Part shown: positions 1 to 7,378 of the stretch, in pieces | How the letters are laid out: every line of letters starts with the position of its first letter | How positions within the stretch are numbered: position 1 is the stretch's first letter | Source: JBBDXA01 sp040902585 | GTDB lineage: Bacteria; Planctomycetota; Phycisphaerae; Phycisphaerales; Phycisphaeraceae | Reading direction: 5' to 3' | Assembly (NCBI GenBank): GCA_040902585.1 | Contig: JBBDXA010000032.1 | Location: forward strand, 1 to 48,389 | Length of the DNA stretch: 48,389 bases | Made by a program: the position numbers and the translations under genes | Notes under the pieces: generated by a model | What the model was told of the DNA's origin: nothing | The model's database searches: none | The model's input: only the letters and a program-made list of their open reading frames with translations

Positions 1-593
1 CCGACGCCGGCCGCAACCGCAACGCCAAGGGCGCCAACGATGGCAACGGTCACGGCCGCGGCTACCCGTTCCTCATCAGCTCCTACCTGCTCGCCGTGAA
101 GCCGGACCTGAACCTCCAGACCTACAACCGCGGCAACAGCGGCAACAAGGTGCCTGATCTGGACAAGCGATGGGACGAAGACTGCATCAACCTCAAGCCC
201 AACGTGCTTTCGATCCTCATCGGCGTCAATGACATCTGGCACAAACTCAACGGCAACTACGACGGTACGGTGGAGACCTATGAGAAAGGTTTCGCCGCGC
301 TGCTGGAGCGCACGAGAAAAGCGTTGCCGGAGACGAAGATCGTGATCTGTGAGCCGTTCGTGCTCAAGTGCGGCGCGGTGAATGACAAGTGGTTCCCCGA
401 GTTCGACCTTCGCAAGGCGGCGGCCAAGCGCGTCGCGCAGGCGGCAGGCGCGATCTGGGTGCCGTTCCAGGAGATGTTCGATGAAGCGGTGAAGACGACC
501 AAGCCCAACTACTGGGCGGGTGACGGTGTGCATCCATCGATGGCGGGTCACGCGCTGATGGCGAAGTTGTGGATCGAAACCGTGTGCGGCTGA
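1..593 (+). CDS. SGNH/GDSL-type esterase, 5' end outside the window
   Basis: This is the C-terminal part of an SGNH-hydrolase, the serine esterase/lipase fold that removes acyl groups from carbohydrates or lipids. The reading frame is open from base 3, so the GTG at 96 is not the true start. The first visible residues, DAGRNR, are the end of block I; its catalytic serine lies just outside the window. Block III is GVNDIW, encoded near base 223, and the catalytic Asp-His pair is in DGVHPS near base 522. Planctomycetes carry many such secreted esterases, but the substrate cannot be read from the sequence. The gene converges on the unknown gene at 669-1184 and shares a hairpin with it. Confidence 0.88.
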   Translation, partial: DAGRNRNAKGANDGNGHGRGYPFLISSYLLAVKPDLNLQTYNRGNSGNKVPDLDKRWDEDCINLKPNVLSILIGVNDIWHKLNGNYDGTVETYEKGFAALLERTRKALPETKIVICEPFVLKCGAVNDKWFPEFDLRKAAAKRVAQAAGAIWVPFQEMFDEAVKTTKPNYWAGDGVHPSMAGHALMAKLWIETVCG

Positions 594-605
594 AACGGGA
601 AGAAA

Positions 606-633
606 AAGGACTGCCGCGCGGGCGGCAGTCCTT
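606..633 (-). terminator. Intrinsic terminator of the 669-1184 gene, shared with the SGNH gene
   Basis: A perfect 10-bp stem (AAGGACTGCC, 606-615, with GGCAGTCCTT, 624-633) encloses an 8-base loop. Read on the minus strand it runs straight into TTTTT, so it is a classical terminator for the leftward gene. On the plus strand it follows the SGNH stop but lacks a T-tract. Confidence 0.85.
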
Positions 634-668
634 CGGTGTGCTTGTGATGTCATGTTCGCGCGGATGCG

Positions 669-1184
669 TCAGTGCTTGTTGGCATTCGCGACCAGCGTTT
701 CCATCTCCGGCAGCGTCTTCTCGACGAACGCCTTCGCATCAGCGGACCAGTTGGCCATCCGATCCTTGGCGCGGGTGAGGTACATCACCGCATCGCGGCC
801 GAAGCCCTTGGCCTTGTCCCAGTCTTCAATCGCCACCGCCATCTTCGCGATGTGAGCCGCCCGCCAGCCCATCTCGTAGCCCTGTTCGCCCCAGGCGGTG
901 AAGTCGCCGCGCCAGCCGCCCGGCCGCGAGTTGGGATCCACCTTCGCCGAAATCGCCTTGGCCTTGTCGAGCCAGGCTTTCACGTCGGCGTGGTTGGGGT
1001 AGGTTTTCAGCACGTCGTCGCAGCCGTTGATCACACTGGCGACGAGCATGCGAATCTCGCCTTCATCCTGCTTGGACTTCAGCGCGGCCTCGAGCATGTT
1101 GGAGCCGTACTTCGTCTGCCAGTAGATCACATCCAGCACGTCGCCCGAAGTCACCGAAGCCATGTCATCGTCGTACAGACCCAT
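669..1184 (-). CDS. Unknown 171-aa protein, predicted helical
   Basis: I do not recognise the family. The ATG at 1184 is chosen because a full Shine-Dalgarno AGGAGGT lies at 1191-1197, seven bases upstream; an in-frame start at 1217 would place this site inside the gene. The protein has no signal peptide or membrane segment. It starts MGLYDDDMAS and is rich in Ala, Lys, Asp and Trp, with amphipathic helices that resemble TPR-like repeats (for example around LDKAKAISAKV and DWDKAKGFGRDA). It is probably a soluble cytoplasmic protein. A strong terminator at 606-633 ends the transcript, so the gene is likely monocistronic and well expressed. Confidence 0.75.
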   Translation of the reverse strand: MGLYDDDMASVTSGDVLDVIYWQTKYGSNMLEAALKSKQDEGEIRMLVASVINGCDDVLKTYPNHADVKAWLDKAKAISAKVDPNSRPGGWRGDFTAWGEQGYEMGWRAAHIAKMAVAIEDWDKAKGFGRDAVMYLTRAKDRMANWSADAKAFVEKTLPEMETLVANANKH

Positions 1185-1301
1185 GATCAAACCTCCTGAG
1201 GTGGTAACGAGATTCACCAGATCGTCGCGGCCGCGCCGCTACGAATGATGCTTTCATCTTTGGTTAAACAAGGGACGCCGGCTCCGGAGCGACCAGACGA
1301 A

Positions 1302-2651
1302 TCAACCGATTGCAGGCAGGTCATACTTCTCGCGCCGCGCCCGATCCCGCCAGCCGTTGGCTTCCGCGTCGTCGGGGAATTCCCACTTCGTCGGATCCCA
1401 CTTCAACTTGCGGTTGTGCCAGTAGGCGAGGTTGACCAGGTGACAGATCGTCACGCTGCCCGCGCCGATGGCGACATTGCAGATGGGCAGCTTCCGGCTC
1501 TTGATGCACTCGAGCCAGTTCTCGCGGTGACCACTTGTCTTTTCCAGCTTCACATCCTTATCCGTCAACGGCTCTTTCAGGATCGTGTCAGGCTTGCTCT
1601 CGATCTTGCCGCGGTTGACGAACAGCTCGCCCAGCTCGCCGAAGAAGCGGATGCCGTTTTCCATCTTAGTGTGCGTGACCTTGATGTTGTCGCCCACGGG
1701 CGTCTTGGCGTAGATGAAGGAGGCGTTGTAAACGTCATCCGACTTTTCAGGCGGGATGATTTCATTCGGGCCTGAGCCGTCCATGCCCAGAGCCCACTGG
1801 GTGATGTCAAAGTGATGCGCGCCCCAGTCGGTGACGTGTCCGCCCGAGTATTCGCGGTAGTCGCGCCAGCCGGGGTTGAAGGGATACTCGTTGGGCAGAC
1901 CCTTGCGGCAAAGGACTTCGTTGTAGCCGCGGTCGGGTGACTGGCCCTGCCAGAAGTCCCAGTTGAGGCCTTCGGGGATGTCCTGCGTGGGCAGATCGCA
2001 GGGCTTGCTGGTGGTGCCGATGCCCACGTGAACTTCCTTGATCTTGCCGAGCCGGCCGCTGCGGATGTATTCACACGCGCGGTGGAACGGGCCATCGGAC
2101 CGCTGCTGGCTGCCGGTCTGGAAGACGACGCCGTGCTTGGTGACCGCATCGACCGCGAGCTTCGCTTCGCCGATGGTCAGCGTCAACGGCTTCTCGCAGT
2201 AGATATCCTTCTTGGCCTTGGCGGCTTCGACGATGATCGCCGTATGCCAGTGGTCAGGCGTGCCGATGACGACCGCGTCGATATCCTTCCGCGCCAGCAA
2301 CTGGCGATAATCCTCGAAGGCTTCGGGCGTACCGGTGCGTTCGAGCTTCTTGTATTTCTCGACGACGGAGTCCCTGGCCTTTTCGAGTCGCGGCTTGTAG
2401 ACATCGCACACGCCGACGACTTGAATATCACTCTTGCCGGCGAAACTATTGAGGTGCCCGCTCGACTGTTTGCCGATGCCGATGAACCCGAGGTTCAGCC
2501 GATTGCTCGGCGCGGCCACACCCGCTTCCTTGCCGAGGGCCGAGGCGGGGATAAAAGTCGGCAAGGCGATGGCGGCCGACGCTGCGGCTGCGCCCTGCAC
2601 GAACTTGCGGCGTGAAATTGATTTCGATCCGATTTTCTTGGACTCTGACAT
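1302..2651 (-). CDS. Tat-exported Gfo/Idh/MocA-family oxidoreductase
   Basis: This 449-aa NAD(P)-dependent dehydrogenase-like protein belongs to the Gfo/Idh/MocA family, which acts on sugars and polyols. A twin-arginine signal with SRRKF at residues 13-17 is followed by an Ala-rich hydrophobic stretch, so the folded enzyme is exported to the periplasm. The Rossmann motif is GFIGIGKQ, near residue 48. The family motif EKP, with the lysine used in catalysis, is at about residue 152 (YCEKPLTL). The C-terminal half contains the GGHVTDWGAHHFD segment typical of planctomycete members. The ATG at 2651 is preferred to an upstream start because AAGGAG lies at normal distance. The substrate is unknown. 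It is transcribed divergently from the TfoX-like gene. Confidence 0.9.
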   Translation of the reverse strand: MSESKKIGSKSISRRKFVQGAAAASAAIALPTFIPASALGKEAGVAAPSNRLNLGFIGIGKQSSGHLNSFAGKSDIQVVGVCDVYKPRLEKARDSVVEKYKKLERTGTPEAFEDYRQLLARKDIDAVVIGTPDHWHTAIIVEAAKAKKDIYCEKPLTLTIGEAKLAVDAVTKHGVVFQTGSQQRSDGPFHRACEYIRSGRLGKIKEVHVGIGTTSKPCDLPTQDIPEGLNWDFWQGQSPDRGYNEVLCRKGLPNEYPFNPGWRDYREYSGGHVTDWGAHHFDITQWALGMDGSGPNEIIPPEKSDDVYNASFIYAKTPVGDNIKVTHTKMENGIRFFGELGELFVNRGKIESKPDTILKEPLTDKDVKLEKTSGHRENWLECIKSRKLPICNVAIGAGSVTICHLVNLAYWHNRKLKWDPTKWEFPDDAEANGWRDRARREKYDLPAIG

Positions 2652-2722
2652 GGAAGAAGTCTCCTTGAAGGTGGAACCGAGACAAACCAATATACCAAAA
2701 GGCCTTCATTCAGGATCAAGTC

Positions 2723-3124
2723 ATGAACAGCGATGAGTTCATCAACTACGTGCGGGAACAGCTTCGCGGACTGGGCAAGGTGGAAATCCGCCGGATGTTC
2801 GGCGGGTGCGGGGTCTATTGCCGCGACCTGTTCTTCGCGATCATCGATGATGATGTGCTCTACTTCAAGACCAGCGGGGCGACCCGGCAGCGGTATCTGA
2901 ATGCCGACTGCCAATGCTTCAAGCCCACGCCGACGATGACGCTGACGACGTACTTCGAAGTGCCCGCCGACGTGCTGGAGAGCCGCGAAGAAATGGCTGA
3001 GTGGGCCCTGGAAGCAATCGACGTCGCGGGAGCGGCCGATAAGTCGAAAGGGCGGTCCGCAAAGAGCAGGAAGAAGAAGGCAACGGAGAAGAAAGCCAAA
3101 CAGAAGCGATCAAAGGCTCGATAA
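2723..3124 (+). CDS. TfoX N-terminal domain protein with a lysine-rich tail
   Basis: The first 105 residues match the TfoX/Sxy N-terminal domain. The signature RRMFGGCGVYCRD near residues 23-35 and the segment DDVLYFKTSG are both present. In Proteobacteria Sxy/TfoX promotes competence genes with CRP, but most stand-alone TfoX-N proteins elsewhere have no proven function. The last 28 residues are almost entirely Lys, Arg, Ser and Ala (for example KSRKKKATEKKAKQK), which suggests nucleic-acid binding. An AGGA site precedes the ATG. The Kelch gene starts eight bases after the stop, so the two are probably cotranscribed. Confidence 0.85.
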   Translation: MNSDEFINYVREQLRGLGKVEIRRMFGGCGVYCRDLFFAIIDDDVLYFKTSGATRQRYLNADCQCFKPTPTMTLTTYFEVPADVLESREEMAEWALEAIDVAGAADKSKGRSAKSRKKKATEKKAKQKRSKAR

Positions 3125-3132
3125 TCAACATC

Positions 3133-4344
3133 ATGAGACGCATGCCCTTCATCCTGGTCGCGCTGATCGCATCGCTGAATGTCACCGCGCTGGCACAAGC
3201 GCCGGCCGCGAAGGCAAGCGAGACGGCGGAAGATGCCTCCCCCTGGCAGCGATTGCCTGACATGCCGGTGCCCGTGCTCGCGGCGGATGTGTCCATCGTC
3301 GGCGCGCGCGTCTGTGTCAGCGGCGGGATTCATCAGCTCGGTTCGGCGCTGGATCAGGTGCAGACATTCGATTTGAAGACGCTCACATGGCTCAAGGCCG
3401 TCAAGCTCAATGAAGGCCGGTGCATGCACGCGCAGGTGACGCTGGATGATCGCCGCATTCTCGTGGCGGGCGGGCAGACCGGGCGAGTGAAGCCGATCGG
3501 GCCGGGGCTCAAGGCAATTGCGTCGTGCGAAGTGATCGATGTGATCTCGGGTGAATCCAAGACCATCGCCCCGCTGCCGCGCGTCGTCGCTGAGCCGACG
3601 GGACATCGCCTCGCCGACGGCAGGGCGATCATCATCGGCGGCGAGTCGGCGATGGTCTACGATCCGAAGGAAGACAAGTGGGCCCGCGGCATCGGCCTGC
3701 GCGATCCGAGGCAGGCACACTATTCCGTCCTGCTGCGCGACGGGCGCATCGTCGTCATCGGCGGCGTCAATCTCACCAGCATCGAACTGATCGATGTCAA
3801 AGCCGGCGCGAGCAAAATGCTCGCATCCGAACTGCCTCACTTCCTCGACGACACCTGCGCCATTGAACTGCCCGACGGCCGCGTCTGGATTCTCGGCGGC
3901 CAGCACAGCAAGACCGGCAACACCACCGAGCGCACCTGGCTTCTGGATATTTCCGACCCGCGCAAGAGCGTTCTCACCGATGGCCCGGTGCTGGGAATCA
4001 AGAAGGGCGTGGGCGATGCCTGCGTGGTGCAGGCTGATGAACGCTGGGCGATCCTCGCCGGCGGTGAATCGGAGATGCAAGGCGATATCGAACTGGCCAC
4101 CGCCCGACTGCTCGATCTGAAGGAAGTGAAAGTCTATGCGCTGCCGGACATGAGGCATCCGCACGATGACGCGGTGGCGGTGCCCTTCGATCGCGGCATG
4201 TTGATGATCGGCGGATTCCTCGAATCGAAAATGGAGTGGACCTTCGGCGAAGCGAAGAAGACCGTGACGGTGCCCACGGCTGTGCCGGTGGTCGAACGCA
4301 TCTCGCTGCCGAAGGACCCGCGGGCGCTGGCGACGGCGGAGTGA
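3133..4344 (+). CDS. Secreted Kelch-repeat beta-propeller protein
   Basis: The 403-aa protein starts with a Sec signal peptide (MRRMPFILVALIASLNVTALAQA). It then shows repeated Kelch blades, recognised by ILVAGGQ, IIIGGES, IVVIGGVN, VWILGGQ, AILAGGE and MLMIGGF at roughly 50-residue spacing. Each blade has the Gly-Gly pair followed by a hydrophobic strand. It should fold as a six- or seven-bladed propeller outside the cytoplasm, as binding scaffold or enzyme. No galactose-oxidase copper ligands were identified. The gene follows the TfoX-like gene by eight bases and is followed by an interspersed palindromic repeat. Confidence 0.85.
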   Translation: MRRMPFILVALIASLNVTALAQAPAAKASETAEDASPWQRLPDMPVPVLAADVSIVGARVCVSGGIHQLGSALDQVQTFDLKTLTWLKAVKLNEGRCMHAQVTLDDRRILVAGGQTGRVKPIGPGLKAIASCEVIDVISGESKTIAPLPRVVAEPTGHRLADGRAIIIGGESAMVYDPKEDKWARGIGLRDPRQAHYSVLLRDGRIVVIGGVNLTSIELIDVKAGASKMLASELPHFLDDTCAIELPDGRVWILGGQHSKTGNTTERTWLLDISDPRKSVLTDGPVLGIKKGVGDACVVQADERWAILAGGESEMQGDIELATARLLDLKEVKVYALPDMRHPHDDAVAVPFDRGMLMIGGFLESKMEWTFGEAKKTVTVPTAVPVVERISLPKDPRALATAE

Positions 4345-4363
4345 GGAACAGCGAATCAGTCCA

Positions 4364-4442
4364 ACCACGGATCACACGGATAGCACTGATATAGATCAAT
4401 CCATCATCGCTCCCCATCCGTGCCATCCGTGCTATCCGTGGT
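4364..4442. repeat. Palindromic repeat with 10-bp period (CACGGAT type), copy 1
   Basis: The left arm has CACGGAT units ten bases apart, and the right arm has the complementary ATCCGTG units at the same spacing, separated by about 25 bases. It lies between the Kelch and WD40 genes, whose 3' ends converge here. Two more copies of the same architecture flank sufB at 35954-36062 and 37551-37642. Confidence 0.8.
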
Positions 4443-4467
4443 CAAAGGCTTGAGCAGCCGATCACCT

Positions 4468-5541
4468 TCACCCTTCAAACTTCCAAAGATGAATCGGCGA
4501 CGTGTTGCCCACATATTCGCCGTCCTTATCCACGCGCCTGCCGTTGCCCGCGCTGTTGGCATTCGTCGCCAGCACGGCGAGCAGCTTGCCATTGGGATGG
4601 AGCGCGAGGGCGTGACAGTTGGCCATTTTCAGGCCGGTGAAGAACGGTGCGGTTTCATTGGGGCGCACGAAATGCATGCGGCCGTTGCCGGGCTGACCGC
4701 TGGTGACCGCCATGAGGTAACCGTCCGCGTGCTCGTGAACTTCGTAGACAAAACCATCCTTCGGTTCGCCCAGAGCCAGGTCGATTTTCTTCTCGCCGGA
4801 CTTAAAGTCGAAGCCAAGGATGCGCGGCGAAGCCTCGACGAAGCCGCCGCCCTTGGGCACCGCGCCGCCGCACAGGAGCGTGGAGCCGTCGCGGGAGAAG
4901 TTGAGGTAGCGAGCGCCGCCGACATCCTGAATGCGGTCGTACTTGTAGAGTGAAGAGGCGTCGATGGTGCGCGCAGTCTTACCTGCATTCAGATCCCACA
5001 CGCGGATCGTGCCTTTGAGATCGCCGCTGACGAGGGTGTGATCCGTCGGATGAAACGCAACGCTGTAAACGTCTTCGTTGTGATCTTTCAGTTCGTGTTG
5101 AAGCTTGCCATCGGCAACGGACCAGATGCGCACGATCCGGTCGCGCCCGCAGGTGGCGAGTGTGTGGCCATTGGCGCTGATGGCGACGCTGCGGATCCAG
5201 CCGTCGTGCGCGGCGTCGTGTGACCACAGGACGCGCGGCTGGGCGGGAGCCTCGCCCTCGCAATTCCAACAGACCAGTCTGCCCCAGGTATCAGCCGAGA
5301 AAAGCAGCGGTTTGGTTGGATGAAACACCAGGGCATCGACCCAGCCGTTGTGCCCCTTCAGCGGCGGCAACGGTTTCAGATCATCGCCGCCGGTCTGCCA
5401 CAGGCGCACCGTCGCATCGTACGCGCCGGCCGCGAGCAGCTTGCCATCGGCGCTGAACTGCGCGCAGCCGAGTTGATGATCGACGGCGACCGTCTTGATC
5501 AGCTTGGGCTCGGCGGCGAATTGTTTGGTGTTGTCTGCCAT
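4468..5541 (-). CDS. WD40-repeat protein
   Basis: This 357-aa protein consists of WD40 repeats. Successive blades contain FSADGKLLAAGAYDATVRLW, LVFHPTKPLLFSADTWGRLVCW, ISANGHTLATCGRDRIVRIW and FHPTDHTLVSGDLKGTIRVW, followed by more diverged blades. A seven-bladed propeller is expected. No signal peptide is visible, so it is probably cytoplasmic and acts as an interaction scaffold. In Planctomycetes such proteins commonly lie next to DUF1501 and DUF1549/DUF1553 genes, as here. The start is 12 bases after the stop of the aspartic protease gene, which indicates cotranscription. Only a weak GAGAG ribosome site is visible. Confidence 0.9.
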   Translation of the reverse strand: MADNTKQFAAEPKLIKTVAVDHQLGCAQFSADGKLLAAGAYDATVRLWQTGGDDLKPLPPLKGHNGWVDALVFHPTKPLLFSADTWGRLVCWNCEGEAPAQPRVLWSHDAAHDGWIRSVAISANGHTLATCGRDRIVRIWSVADGKLQHELKDHNEDVYSVAFHPTDHTLVSGDLKGTIRVWDLNAGKTARTIDASSLYKYDRIQDVGGARYLNFSRDGSTLLCGGAVPKGGGFVEASPRILGFDFKSGEKKIDLALGEPKDGFVYEVHEHADGYLMAVTSGQPGNGRMHFVRPNETAPFFTGLKMANCHALALHPNGKLLAVLATNANSAGNGRRVDKDGEYVGNTSPIHLWKFEG

Positions 5542-5553
5542 CGAACTCTCAGG

Positions 5554-6036
5554 TTACTCATCATCGAAACCGTCCAACTCCGCGACGATGTGATCCGGAT
5601 CGCGCGGCACGAGTTTCTGATTGTGACAGTCGATGAGAAAGTCGAAGACCTCCAGCGGCAGGGCACCGATCAGGGCCTCATCACGATTCGGTTCGACGAT
5701 CGCATCGAACACGCCGTCGCGGCCCTGTACTTTCGCGTAGACGTTCGACACCATCCGCCGCCGGGCCCTCTCGCCGCTGGCGTAGCTGACCACGACTTCG
5801 CGGCTCGCCTCCATCAGGCCCAGCTCGCGGGCCACGCGCTCAGGTACCACCAAGCGGGCCGCGCCGCTGTCCACCAAGCCGCGCAGCTTGACGCGGCGCA
5901 CCTTCTCGACAGGCAGAGCGCCGGCACCGCTCAGGTTGAGATCAATATTGTTCACCATTTCAATCTCGACGAAGAATCGCCCGACGGTCGGTCTCCTCTT
6001 CTCGTAGTACACGACCTTTTCAGTTGCGTCAGGCAT
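5554..6036 (-). CDS. Clan AA (retropepsin-like) aspartic protease domain protein
   Basis: This 160-aa protein has the single-lobe retropepsin-like signature: LVDSGAARLVVP with the catalytic Asp-Ser-Gly at residues 56-58, and a second hydrophobic strand with ALIGALPLEVFDFLID near residue 128. Such proteins work as dimers, each giving one catalytic aspartate. There is no signal peptide, so it is likely cytoplasmic. The family is widespread in Planctomycetes and Cyanobacteria and its substrates are unknown. It lies between the DUF1501 gene (48 bases away, with a hairpin between them) and the WD40 gene. Confidence 0.85.
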   Translation of the reverse strand: MPDATEKVVYYEKRRPTVGRFFVEIEMVNNIDLNLSGAGALPVEKVRRVKLRGLVDSGAARLVVPERVARELGLMEASREVVVSYASGERARRRMVSNVYAKVQGRDGVFDAIVEPNRDEALIGALPLEVFDFLIDCHNQKLVPRDPDHIVAELDGFDDE

Positions 6037-6063
6037 GATGGCACCTCAGACAATCGTAGCAGC

Positions 6064-6082
6064 CCGCGACCAGCGGTCGCGG
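6064..6082. repeat. Small GC hairpin after the DUF1501 stop codon
   Basis: CCGCGACC (6064-6071) pairs with GGTCGCGG (6075-6082) around the loop AGC, three bases beyond the DUF1501 stop. There is no T-tract, so it is not a classical terminator, but it may stabilise the upstream mRNA. A near-identical hairpin lies at 27442-27460. Confidence 0.7.
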
Positions 6083-6084
6083 CT

Positions 6085-7377
6085 TTATGTCAACGCCTCC
6101 TTGATCGGGTCCATGTCATCATGCGCGATCGGCAGGGGCTGGCCGCCGTTGTCGTATTCCGTGTCGATCGTGTCGATGCCCAGCGCGGTAAACCAGGTGT
6201 GGAACATCGAGCCGATGTCATAGGGCTGCGAACTGACCCACGTGCCTTCATCGTTGGTCTTGCCAACAACGGAGCCGGCCTGAATCCCGCAGCCGGCCAT
6301 GGCCGCGCTCCACGCCTCGGGCCAGTGGTCGCGCCCGATGTGGCCGTTGATCCGCGGCGTCCTTCCGAACTCGCTCATGGCAATCACCAGCACGTTGTCC
6401 AGCATGCTGCGCTGATGCAGATCATCGAGCATCGCGCTGAAGGCCTGATCGAATTTGGAAACGAGTGAAGACTGGCCGTTGAAATTGTCGCCGTGCGTGT
6501 CCCAGCCATAGCTGGTGACGTTGACGAAGCGCACGCCGGCTTCGAGCATGTTGCGGGCGATGAGCATGTGCCGGCCCAGGTCGTGCGTGCCGTACCTCGC
6601 GACATCCTCGGGTGAGAACCGCGTCGCATCAAAAAGATCCTGCCGCTTCATCAAGACTTCGGCCATGTCGAACACCGCCATGCTCGCCTCGGTGTTCGCC
6701 TTGCGGCGCTGGGCTGCGTATCGCTTGTTGAGCGATTCGCGCAGCTCGTTGCGGGCGGCATCGCGCTCGGCATTGATCGATTCGGGCCTGAGTAGATTTT
6801 CCGGTGCCTTGCCGTCACCGAAGGCGAGCGCGCCGTACTGCGCGCCGAGGAAGCCGGCGTGCTCAGTCTTGAATCCGCCGGAGCCGGGCTTGACCCAGAC
6901 ATAAGGCGGCAGCTTGCTCGCTCCGGGTCCAAGTAGCTTGGCGATGGCGGAACCGAAATAGGGATAGGTGACGCCGCGGTTTTTCGGGTCACCGCGCAGG
7001 ATTCGCGGCACGCCTGCGGAGTGTGAATTGTCCTGCGTACACAGGCTGCGCACGACGCAGACGCGGTGCATCTGCTTGGCGGTTTGCGAAAGCAGTTCGC
7101 AGACGTGCGTGCCTTTGACGCTGGTAGGGATAGCGCGGAAGGGGCCGCCGAAACGCGTATTGGGTTTGGGATCCCAGCTTTCGAGTTGACTGATGCCGCC
7201 GTCGAGCCAGACGAAGAGGATCTGTTTGTCCTTTTTGCTCAGAGCATCGGCGATGGCCGGGTGCGTCAGGCCGCCGAGCGCGAGGCCCGCGCCGACGCCG
7301 GCCGCGCCGCCGAGCAGGGCGCGGCGGGAGATCGCGTGATCTTGCGGAGTGCACAGGTTGTTTCGCGTAATGGTCAT
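6085..7377 (-). CDS. DUF1501 domain protein, Tat-exported
   Basis: The 430-aa protein belongs to DUF1501, a planctomycete-expanded family related to sulfatases and alkaline phosphatases. A Tat signal is present (SRRALLGGAA at residues 17-26). The core motif ILFVWLDGGISQLESWDPKP follows near residue 54. Further family landmarks are SLCTQDNSHSAG, VTSYGWDTHGDNFN and VIAMSEFGRTPRINGHIGRDHW. The histidines and aspartates there resemble metal ligands of the alkaline phosphatase fold. It should act in the periplasm. The start codon is one base after the stop of the DUF1549/DUF1553 gene, so the two are translationally coupled. This pairing is typical of the phylum; the biochemical role is not established. 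Confidence 0.93.
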   Translation of the reverse strand: MTITRNNLCTPQDHAISRRALLGGAAGVGAGLALGGLTHPAIADALSKKDKQILFVWLDGGISQLESWDPKPNTRFGGPFRAIPTSVKGTHVCELLSQTAKQMHRVCVVRSLCTQDNSHSAGVPRILRGDPKNRGVTYPYFGSAIAKLLGPGASKLPPYVWVKPGSGGFKTEHAGFLGAQYGALAFGDGKAPENLLRPESINAERDAARNELRESLNKRYAAQRRKANTEASMAVFDMAEVLMKRQDLFDATRFSPEDVARYGTHDLGRHMLIARNMLEAGVRFVNVTSYGWDTHGDNFNGQSSLVSKFDQAFSAMLDDLHQRSMLDNVLVIAMSEFGRTPRINGHIGRDHWPEAWSAAMAGCGIQAGSVVGKTNDEGTWVSSQPYDIGSMFHTWFTALGIDTIDTEYDNGGQPLPIAHDDMDPIKEALT

Positions 7378-7378
7378 C

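Noticed and set aside
2860..4368. Open minus-strand frame of 502 codons opposite the TfoX and Kelch genes
   Set aside because: His/Arg/Asp-rich shadow of the Kelch gene, without domain or ribosome site.
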